Below, in pieces: positions 1 to 4,586 of a DNA stretch of 10,921 nucleotides (position 1 is the first letter of the stretch; every line of letters begins with the position of its first letter). Origin of the DNA: CAYMTN01 sp964393335 (GTDB taxonomy: Bacteria > Chloroflexota > Anaerolineae > Aggregatilineales > Aggregatilineaceae). The notes beneath the pieces are model-generated. The model saw nothing but the letters and a program-made list of their open reading frames with translations, did no database searches and was not told where the DNA came from. The stretch covers positions 1 through 10,921 of the forward strand of contig CAYMTN010000185.1 in NCBI GenBank assembly GCA_964393335.1, given 5' to 3'. Made by a program: the position numbers and the translations under genes.

Positions 1-980
1 TGCAGCTCGCCCGATTTTTCGTAGCGGTAGACCGTGCCGAATTCCGCCAGCCGGACCGGCAGATCGCGGTACGAGTGCAGGCCGTCCTTGTAGATGTGGA
101 TGTGGTGCGGGCAGTTCATCGGCTTGAGCATGAACAGGTCGCCCTCGACCTCAAACGGCGTGTACTGGCTGTCCTGGTAGTACGGGTAATGGCCGGATCG
201 CTCGTAGAGCGCCACCCGCGCGATGTGCGGCGTCAGCACCGGCTCGTAGCCGCGCTCCAACTGCACGTCGCGCAAGAAGCGTTCGAGCAGGTCGCGCAGG
301 ATCGCGCCTTTCGGCTTCCACAGCGGCAGGCCCTTGCCGACTTCCTGGCTGAACGTGAACAGGTCCAGGTCCTGGCCGATCTTACGATGATCGCGTCGTT
401 TGGCTTCTTCGAGCAGGGCCAGGTATTCCTCAAGCTGGTGCGGCGTTTCCCAGGCCGTACCGTAGATGCGCGTGAGCATTTCGCGGTGTTCGTCGCCGCG
501 CCAGTACGCGCCCGCCGGAGCCTTAAACGTGATGCTGAGCGCTTCCGGGTTGATTTCCTTCGTATTCGCGACGTGCGGCCCCCGGCACAGGTCTTCGAAG
601 GTATCCTGCGTGTACGTACTGATCACGACGGATTCGTCGGTCTTTTCGCCGTATTCGTCAATCCCGCCTGCTTCCAGCCCGTCGATCAGTTCGATCTTAT
701 AGGGTTGGTCCTCGAACAACTGGCGGGCCTGGTCGGCGCTGACTTCCTTGCGCACGAAGGGATGCCCCTCGCGGATGATCTGGCGCATGCGTTTTTCGAT
801 CTCGCCCAGGTCGTCGTCCGTCAGCGGGCGCGGCAGGTCGAAGTCATAGTAGAACCCGTCTTCGATGGGCGGGCCGATGGCGATTTTGGCCTCCGGGAAT
901 TTTTCCAGCACGGCCTGCGCCATGACGTGCGCCGTCGAGTGGCGGATGCGGTAGAGTTTGCTGTCTTGATAGCGTTCCAT
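1..980 (-). CDS. thrS: Threonyl-tRNA synthetase, TGS-less form (3' end outside window)
   Basis: Cytoplasmic class II synthetase that charges tRNA-Thr with threonine and clears mischarged Ser-tRNA-Thr. The 326 visible residues start at ATG 978-980 and run out of the window at base 1. The second-additional (editing) domain comes first: its HxxxH metal motif is H14/H18 in RHSTAHV, and the CxxxH pair is C132/H136 in DLCRGPHVA. The catalytic core follows, with the zinc cysteine C290 in KPMNCPHH and the start of class II motif 2 (EFGTVYRYEKSGEL) at the window edge. The N-terminal TGS domain of E. coli-type enzymes is absent; the protein begins directly at the editing domain, as in some other bacterial ThrRS. 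An AAGGAG ribosome site (plus-strand ctcctt 994-999) lies 13 bases before the ATG, a rather long spacing. It is the last visible gene of the unit that starts at the T-box leader near 1976. Identity is very secure; the exact start is less so. Confidence 0.96.
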   Translation of the reverse strand, partial: MERYQDSKLYRIRHSTAHVMAQAVLEKFPEAKIAIGPPIEDGFYYDFDLPRPLTDDDLGEIEKRMRQIIREGHPFVRKEVSADQARQLFEDQPYKIELIDGLEAGGIDEYGEKTDESVVISTYTQDTFEDLCRGPHVANTKEINPEALSITFKAPAGAYWRGDEHREMLTRIYGTAWETPHQLEEYLALLEEAKRRDHRKIGQDLDLFTFSQEVGKGLPLWKPKGAILRDLLERFLRDVQLERGYEPVLTPHIARVALYERSGHYPYYQDSQYTPFEVEGDLFMLKPMNCPHHIHIYKDGLHSYRDLPVRLAEFGTVYRYEKSGEL

Positions 981-1199
981 GAGGTGTTGCGGTCTCCTTG
1001 TTGGTTTTTTCCCCGGCAGCGATCCCGGCTTGGCGCGGGGCACTGCTGGCGCGCCGGGGCAGACGCCCGCTAGCAGCGTGCCCGGCACAGTTGATGCAAC
1101 AATACGCGGTTAGGTTGGTCGAACGGTGCAGCGACAGGGGCAGTCTGCGCTGTGCCCCGCTGGTATGTCCGCTGCCGGATGCGTGCGGCGCGTACGGCA

Positions 1200-1239
1200 G
1201 GGACCAGCGCAGAGAGTCCCTACCGGAGCCGCCCGGTAG
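1200..1239 (-). repeat. Two adjoining inverted repeats at the mini-ORF stop
   Basis: Read on the minus strand, the first hairpin has perfect 7-base arms, CTACCGG and CCGGTAG (1233-1239 and 1220-1226), with a 6-base loop. It covers the last codons of the mini-ORF, including its ACT-ACC threonine pair and its TAG stop. The second hairpin has arms GGGAC and GTCCC (1216-1220 and 1200-1204) and shares base 1220 with the first. The two are therefore mutually constrained. Such an arrangement is compatible with ribosome-sensitive folding, but no experiment or conservation data is available here. Confidence 0.5.
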
Positions 1240-1267
1240 TATCCTTGTCAGTTGAACCGCCAGTCAT
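1220..1267 (-). CDS. Possible 15-codon Thr-rich leader peptide ahead of thrS
   Basis: A strong ribosome site, AAGGAGG, stands 6 bases before an ATG at 1265-1267. The frame encodes MTGGSTDKDTTGRLR and stops at TAG. Four of the 15 residues are Thr (positions 2, 6, 10 and 11), and the adjacent ACT-ACC pair sits inside the first arm of the hairpin that ends at the stop codon. It begins 17 bases after the stop of the 124-codon gene and about 240 bases before thrS. The arrangement resembles an amino-acid biosynthesis leader peptide, where stalling at Thr codons alters downstream RNA folding. It may instead be a chance frame, because 15 codons prove little. No terminator with a U-run follows, so any control would have to act through translation or RNA processing. 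Confidence 0.35.
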   Translation of the reverse strand: MTGGSTDKDTTGRLR

Positions 1268-1283
1268 CACGCGCCTCCTTACG

Positions 1284-1631
1284 TCAATGCATAAGCCCGT
1301 CACTATCGTTCGAAAACTGGGAAAACACCGTTTCAAAAATCCCCAGCGCCACCAGGTTATCGACGACGTCTTCGATGATGTCGGACGTCAGTCTTTCGAC
1401 GACGACATGCGGCGTTTCCAGCGCCAGAAACTGTGTTGCAGCCAGTGTCCGATCAAAATCGCGGGCAACCGTCAGGCTGACCCGCATTTCCTGTTGGAGG
1501 TGGGCCAGCGTCACAAAGTGCGCCTGCCACAGCCTGCTGTCCTCCATTTCGACCAATACGTCGGCGCTGTCCGTTTCCGGGTCGAACGCCAACAGCGGTT
1601 CTGGCTCGATCCACACACGTTTGACTAACAC
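1284..1631 (-). CDS. Uncharacterised small protein in the T-box/thrS unit
   Basis: Small soluble protein of about 115 residues with no signal peptide or membrane segment. It starts with a beta-rich stretch (VKRVWIEPEPLLAF, then DSADVLVEMEDSRLWQAHFVT). A C-terminal acidic helix (VVVERLTSDIIEDVVDNLVALGIFETVF) follows. The pattern of a Trp-containing strand, a [YF]xT element and a closing LTxxxIExVVDxL helix recalls small hypothetical proteins seen in Gram-positive bacteria; that similarity is from memory and weak. I place the start at GTG 1629-1631, because a GAGG ribosome site (plus-strand cctc 1641-1644) lies 9 bases upstream. An in-frame ATG at 1656-1658 adds nine residues but has no visible ribosome site. 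The gene is the first one after the T-box terminator, so it should respond to tRNA charging together with thrS. Its function is unknown. Confidence 0.8.
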   Translation of the reverse strand: MLVKRVWIEPEPLLAFDPETDSADVLVEMEDSRLWQAHFVTLAHLQQEMRVSLTVARDFDRTLAATQFLALETPHVVVERLTSDIIEDVVDNLVALGIFETVFSQFSNDSDGLMH

Positions 1632-1692
1632 ATCATTTTTCCTCAGGCCATCGCACATTGGTTATAGGAACATACTACAACGAAATGGCCCT

Positions 1693-1730
1693 AAAAATGA
1701 AGACCCCCGCCCAAATTTGGGGCGAGGGTC
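1693..1730 (-). terminator. Intrinsic terminator of the T-box leader
   Basis: On the minus strand an 11-base arm (1730-1720, GACCCTCGCCC) pairs with 1712-1702 (GGGCGGGGGTC), with one G-U wobble and a 7-base loop. TTCA and a run of five U (1697-1693) follow. The 5' arm contains ACCC (1729-1726), which can pair instead with GGGT of the T-box sequence. That is the expected terminator/antiterminator exclusion. Confidence 0.9.
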
Positions 1731-1976
1731 CTTGTGTTCCACGCGGTTCCACCCAAGTTTAACACAGTCACCGCAGCGCGGTGCACGTGTTCTCTGGAGC
1801 CGATAACGGGGCTGGCCGTCATCACTTAGCAGGCCGGGTTGTCAGGCCGTTCGGTGATGCGCTCACGGGTGGTTTTCTCGGCTCGCCGGGCAAGCGGGTT
1901 TGCAGTCGATGGCCCACTCTCCCTGGGTCCGGTCGAATGCCGGTACTCGTCCCGATCAACGCTTTATCAGTATGTT
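1693..1976 (-). promoter_or_regulatory. T-box riboswitch leader (tRNA-sensing)
   Basis: The minus strand carries the conserved T-box GGGTGGAACCGCG at 1754-1742, just upstream of an intrinsic terminator. Upstream are a small hairpin in the stem III position (CACCGC/GCGGTG, 1783-1778 and 1774-1769) and, near the 5' end, a stem I-like start GATCGGGACGAGTA (1957-1944) with the typical AGTA. A distal GGG-AGAG-TGG / CCA-CCC pairing fits the AG-bulge region. GTTGATCGGG (1960-1951) can pair with a segment at 1810-1799, closing a long helix. In the family, uncharged cognate tRNA pairs with a specifier codon and with the UGGN bulge to stabilise the antiterminator. Here UGGA implies a tRNA with U73. Threonine is the likely ligand because thrS is downstream. 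I could not fix the specifier: Thr codons ACC (1855-1853), ACA (1842-1840) and ACG (1819-1817) all occur in the region. Confidence 0.88.
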
Positions 1977-1982
1977 ATGCAG

Positions 1983-2012
1983 AGCATAGCGTAAACGGGG
2001 GGCGACTGTCAA
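1983..2012 (-). promoter_or_regulatory. Sigma70-type promoter of the T-box/thrS unit
   Basis: On the minus strand a perfect -35 TTGACA (2012-2007) is followed, after 18 bases, by TATGCT (1988-1983). The predicted +1 is near 1976, about 20 bases before the stem I region of the T-box leader. It lies about 80 bases after the stop of the upstream DinB gene, so the leader has its own promoter. Confidence 0.75.
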
Positions 2013-2092
2013 GGGCGACTCGGTGCGGTGCAGGGTAATCGCCCCCAAACCTGATGCGGCTTTGCCCCGGAAGAATACGCCGGGCGCGGCGA

Positions 2093-2596
2093 TCACGTCG
2101 CGTTTTCGTAATCGTCCCGGTCGCCGATCCACCACTGCCACTGGCCGGGCACGCGTTTGTCCAGCGCTTTGACGTACAGGTGCGCTTTGGCATAAAAAAT
2201 CAGCAGCGCTTCGCGGTAGACGTGAAAGTTCGTACCGGCAGTCGGCGCGAAGCCGAAACCCCGGTCGATGGGTTTTTGCAGGTCGTCCTCGCTCAGCGCC
2301 TCGAGTGTGGTCCGCAGGTCCTGATCCAGCGCCTCGTACCAGGCTTTCAGCGCTGCCACGCTGGTCCCGACGCCCGGATCGGGATGCCGGTACGAAAAAT
2401 CCTGCTTGAACGTCTTGAAGCCATCGATATACGCCTGTTCGACCTCGCCCATTTCCTGGCACAATGCGCCCAGCGTGATATTCCGTCCGGGCAGTTTGTA
2501 CGCCAGGTCGGCGTCCGCGAGCACGGACACCAGTGCGCCGCGCAGCTCTTGCGTGGACTTCAAAAGCTCTCCGTGCTGCTGCATCAAGCTGTTCAT
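2093..2596 (-). CDS. DinB-superfamily protein (YfiT/DUF664-like four-helix fold)
   Basis: A 167-residue cytoplasmic protein of the DinB/YfiT-like superfamily of putative metal-dependent enzymes, some of which are thiol S-transferases. The family shows in the helix pattern, in FHVYREALLIFYAKAHLYVKAL (residues 124-145, containing H125 and H139), and in the C-terminal QWQWWIGDRDDY. Most members have three metal-binding histidines. The first, expected in the second helix near residue 48, appears replaced here (LGALCQEMGEVEQAYIDGF), so metal binding may be altered or lost. The start ATG at 2594-2596 has a good GGGAGG ribosome site 7 bases upstream. The gene is monocistronic on its own promoter, which carries a palindrome at the transcription start. 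Substrate and role are unknown; damage or thiol-stress response is only a possibility suggested by the family and the operator. Confidence 0.88.
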   Translation of the reverse strand: MNSLMQQHGELLKSTQELRGALVSVLADADLAYKLPGRNITLGALCQEMGEVEQAYIDGFKTFKQDFSYRHPDPGVGTSVAALKAWYEALDQDLRTTLEALSEDDLQKPIDRGFGFAPTAGTNFHVYREALLIFYAKAHLYVKALDKRVPGQWQWWIGDRDDYENAT

Positions 2597-2618
2597 ATGG
2601 TTTCCTCCCTATTGATTT

Positions 2619-2634
2619 TAGAACGAACGTTCTA
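2619..2634. promoter_or_regulatory. Palindromic operator over the dinB-family transcription start
   Basis: TAGAACGAACGTTCTA has perfect 7-base arms around a central AA. It lies directly downstream of the -10 box of the DinB-family gene and covers its predicted +1 (about 2632), the expected place for a repressor. The core GAAC-N4-GTTC matches the LexA (SOS) box form of Gram-positive bacteria. A TetR-family repressor could use a similar palindrome. The operator role is inferred from symmetry and position. Confidence 0.6.
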
Positions 2635-2638
2635 TTGC

Positions 2639-2669
2639 ATTGTATCACAAAAAACGGTTTTTGGTGCAA
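2639..2669 (-). promoter_or_regulatory. Promoter of the DinB-family gene
   Basis: On the minus strand the -10 is TACAAT (2644-2639), preceded by TGA, which makes an extended -10. A TTGCAC (2669-2664) could serve as -35, but the spacing of 19 bases is long. An A/T-rich inverted repeat (CAAAAA/TTTTTG, 2648-2653 and 2658-2663) lies within the spacer. Confidence 0.55.
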
Positions 2670-2672
2670 CCC

Positions 2673-2732
2673 AAACCGGCCTTGTTGGCCGCGCGTTAGC
2701 TTCCGGTATTAATTTGGGGACGATTCCGGTTT
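2673..2732. repeat. Short repeats in the divergent intergenic region
   Basis: A CGGCC/GGCCG inverted repeat (2677-2681 and 2687-2691, loop TTGTT) is followed by two direct TTCCGGT copies at 2701-2707 and 2724-2730, 23 bases apart, about two helical turns. AAACCGG at 2673-2679 is the inverse of CCGGTTT at 2726-2732. They lie between the divergent promoters and may bind a regulator, but they are short enough to be chance. Confidence 0.3.
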
Positions 2733-2793
2733 GAATGTGGCGGGGATAGTCAATAATAGGTACTTGGTGTGATTTTCTACATGGTTACCGCTG

Positions 2794-2802
2794 TGCTATA
2801 CT
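2794..2802 (+). promoter_or_regulatory. Extended -10 promoter of the membrane-complex operon
   Basis: TGCTATACT is an extended -10 (TG at 2794-2795, TATACT at 2797-2802). No good -35 lies at the normal distance. The expected start point, 7 bases after the last -10 base, is 2809, which is exactly the A of the first ATG. No ribosome site precedes that ATG. This points to a leaderless message. Confidence 0.55.
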
Positions 2803-2808
2803 GGCGTT

Positions 2809-3108
2809 ATGTCTACCGTAGAGCAGTTGCCCGATGCTGAACACTGGGCACCGCGCCTGGCGCGCTGGTCCGTGCGGTTGCAGGCGGCGCGGCTGCGCGG
2901 CCTGGTGGCGCTGCTGCTTGAAGCAGCCGAACCGCTGGGACCGCTGGGGGCGCAGGTGTTATGGATCGCGCAGCCCGCGTTGGGCGTACTGCTGCCGCGT
3001 GATGAGATCGCGTCATTGGCGCGTGTGTTGGACGAACCCGGCGGGGTAGCATGGGTGCGCGGGCAGTTGGTTGGGTCAGACGACGAAACGGATATCGTGC
3101 ATGAATAA
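2809..3108 (+). CDS. Uncharacterised 99-aa protein, first gene of the operon
   Basis: I do not recognise a family. The 99-residue protein has no signal peptide or clear membrane segment. It is rich in Leu, Ala and Arg. An amphipathic helical stretch (LARWSVRLQAARLRGLVALL, residues 18-37) leads into a moderately hydrophobic middle (LGAQVLWIAQPALGVLLP, about 46-63), and the tail is acidic (GSDDETDIVHE). It may lie against the membrane or be a small soluble partner of the membrane proteins that follow. The ATG is chosen because it coincides with the predicted transcription start and no ribosome site is seen. Its stop codon lies inside the first codons of the next gene (ATGAATAA), which suggests translational coupling. 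That coupling and the good coding character of the frame make it a probable real gene. Confidence 0.75.
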   Translation: MSTVEQLPDAEHWAPRLARWSVRLQAARLRGLVALLLEAAEPLGPLGAQVLWIAQPALGVLLPRDEIASLARVLDEPGGVAWVRGQLVGSDDETDIVHE

Positions 3109-3841
3109 CGCGGAGCTAACCTGGGTACTGTTGGCGATTTCTTTTGTGGCGACGGTGGTCGGACGCTTTGTCGTGCGGCGGTTTACCGTGCACATGCGCC
3201 CGATTCGCGCGTATGGCATACTGCCGGGGCTGGCAGCCGACGCCGTCGAGAGCGACCGGCGCGTTCATTTTTCGATGGGCAGCAGCGCGTTAGGCGCTTC
3301 TAGCACCGTCACGGCACTGGCGTCGGCGGAGATCATTTACCGGCTGGCCGAACGGCTGGCGATCAGCCGCCGGACGCCGCTGGTCACGCTCAGCGATCCG
3401 ATCACGCTGCCGCTGGCACAGGATACACTGCGGCGTGCTTACGAGTACCGGCGCAACATGGCGCACTGGCGCAGCGGCGCGGCGGCGTGGTTCCCACAGG
3501 GGCCGCGTTCGCTGGCTTTTGCGGCGGGTGTGGCGGCCTTTGTCGCCGACGCCGATATCGACAGCAGCATTTTGTTGGGGCGTTTTGGCACCGAGTTGGC
3601 CGTGATCGGAGCGGGCGCGCTGCGCCATGACCAGACACTCATCGCGCACAGCGACCTGGTCGAAGGGCAGGCGGTTGCGTATGCCCAGGCCGACCAGGTG
3701 CTGTTGGGTGAGGAATTGTACGTCGGCCCCGCCTACCTGCGCGGCAATGCGCTGGAGCGCGGCGGCGTCATCGCGCTGGACGTGCTGCGCTGGCTGGTGA
3801 TCGCCGGGATTCTGGTGGCGGCATTGGAAGCGGCGTTATGA
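3101..3841 (+). CDS. DUF6754-like membrane protein
   Basis: A 246-residue protein with one membrane segment at each end (about residues 5-25 and 226-246) around a soluble domain of roughly 200 residues. Arg-rich sequence after the first segment (GRFVVRRF) puts that domain on the cytoplasmic side by the positive-inside rule. The central stretch has SMGSSALGASSTVTALASAE (about 58-77) and then TPLVTLSDPITLPLAQDTLRR. This layout is what I recall of DUF6754 proteins from Chloroflexota; that assignment is from memory. The start ATG 3101 overlaps the preceding stop by 8 bases. An upstream in-frame TTG at 3071 would add ten residues but is less likely. The biochemical function is unknown; no catalytic motif is visible. 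Its position before a giant scaffold-like protein suggests a structural or assembly role in the same envelope complex. Confidence 0.85.
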   Translation: MNNAELTWVLLAISFVATVVGRFVVRRFTVHMRPIRAYGILPGLAADAVESDRRVHFSMGSSALGASSTVTALASAEIIYRLAERLAISRRTPLVTLSDPITLPLAQDTLRRAYEYRRNMAHWRSGAAAWFPQGPRSLAFAAGVAAFVADADIDSSILLGRFGTELAVIGAGALRHDQTLIAHSDLVEGQAVAYAQADQVLLGEELYVGPAYLRGNALERGGVIALDVLRWLVIAGILVAALEAAL

Positions 3842-3858
3842 CGTGTTAAGGACGTGGC

Positions 3859-3875
3859 GCAGGCGAGCCGCCTGC
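3859..3875 (+). repeat. Perfect hairpin between two operon genes
   Basis: Arms GCAGGC (3859-3864) and GCCTGC (3870-3875) flank the 5-base loop GAGCC in the 58-base gap between the DUF6754-like gene and the next gene. No U-run follows, so it is not a standard terminator. It could tune mRNA stability or the relative output of the downstream genes. Confidence 0.45.
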
Positions 3876-3899
3876 ACAACACAGGAGTGAGGGAGCGGG

Positions 3900-4550
3900 G
3901 TGAGACGCCATCGCTTAGTCAATTTTCTGGCAACGGTGACCGTGATCAGCATGGCACTGGTGACGCTGATCGGGTTGTCGTCGTCGCAGGGCACGGCCCC
4001 GGCGAATCTGGCCCAGTTTTTGATCCGGCTGGTCGCCGTGATCGCAGCCGTGGCCGTGATCGTAGGGGTCTTTAACCTGATCGCGGTTCACATGGGGCGT
4101 TTTGTGCGCTCCGAGCGCGGCTGGCCGTACAGCCTGATCACGCTCGTAATCGCGCTGGCGGTGATCGTGCTGCGCATCCTGGATCGGGCCGGAATCTGGT
4201 CGGGCGATCTGGAAGGCGAGCAGATGAGCGTGCGGGTATTTGAGTCGGTGCAGGTCAGCCTGGAGTCGGCTCTGGCGGCGCTGGTGCTGTTTTTCCTGGT
4301 GTATGCCGCGTATCGCCTGATGCGCCGCCGCGTGACGGTGTGGTACGTGGTGTTCAGCGTGGCGAGCATCGTGGCGTTGGTGGGTTGGATACCGTTCAAA
4401 CATATGGACGCGCTGGTCGATGCGCGTGATTGGCTGGTACGGGTGCCGGTAGGCGCGGGCGCGCGCGGCATCCTGATCGGCGTTGGGCTGGGCACGGTGA
4501 TGGTTGGCGTGCGCGTGCTGGTCGGTCAGGACCGCTCGATCCGCAGTTAG
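3900..4550 (+). CDS. Uncharacterised polytopic membrane protein (216 aa)
   Basis: Integral membrane protein with about six hydrophobic segments, near residues 8-27, 39-62, 76-92, 117-138, 145-163 and 187-207. Charged loops such as VHMGRFVRSERGW and MRRRVTVWY separate them. An acidic loop (SGDLEGEQMSVRVFESVQ) lies between segments 3 and 4. I recognise no transporter signature or catalytic motif and no family. The start is GTG 3900-3902, preceded by purine-rich GGGAG (3891-3895) and, further up, AGGAG; a start slightly different from this cannot be excluded. It lies 58 bases after the DUF6754-like gene and 36 bases before the giant gene, in the same orientation. It is probably co-transcribed and part of the same membrane complex; that role is inferred from context only. 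Confidence 0.85.
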   Translation: MRRHRLVNFLATVTVISMALVTLIGLSSSQGTAPANLAQFLIRLVAVIAAVAVIVGVFNLIAVHMGRFVRSERGWPYSLITLVIALAVIVLRILDRAGIWSGDLEGEQMSVRVFESVQVSLESALAALVLFFLVYAAYRLMRRRVTVWYVVFSVASIVALVGWIPFKHMDALVDARDWLVRVPVGAGARGILIGVGLGTVMVGVRVLVGQDRSIRS

Positions 4551-4586
4551 GCAGATAGTCGCCCGTATGAGCGGGGATAGACAGTG

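Larger units (their letters stand above)
981..1283 (-). promoter_or_regulatory. Structured 303-base gap upstream of thrS
   Basis: No sizeable gene is visible in this gap. It holds several GC-rich inverted repeats. Besides the pair described separately at 1200-1239, GGGGCA/TGCCCC arms lie at 1137-1142 and 1153-1158, and CCCCGGC/GCCGGGG arms at 1011-1017 and 1053-1059. None is followed by a U-run in the thrS direction, so none is a standard intrinsic terminator. No second T-box motif and no convincing sigma70 promoter is seen, so thrS probably depends on the promoter at 1983-2012. The length is unusual for a gap inside a minus-strand operon and suggests an RNA leader or processing region. That role is inference. 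Confidence 0.4.

Noticed and set aside
1011..1059. GC-rich inverted repeat next to a T-run, considered as a terminator
   Set aside because: The T-run (1005-1010) precedes the repeat on the plus strand and reads as A on the minus strand, so it cannot serve as a U-tract for either direction.
75..1073. 332-codon open frame on the plus strand
   Set aside because: It lies antisense to thrS, whose editing and zinc motifs are clear on the minus strand, and its product has the Arg/Val/Phe-rich look of a shadow frame.
1152..1806. Plus-strand open frames over the small gene and the T-box leader
   Set aside because: They run through the T-box and terminator on the opposite strand and lack a ribosome site.
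1956..2734. Long open frames on either strand across the DinB-family gene (minus 1956-2669 and plus 2054-2734)
   Set aside because: Both overlap the 167-aa DinB-family frame, which has family motifs, a ribosome site and a promoter; the alternatives have none.
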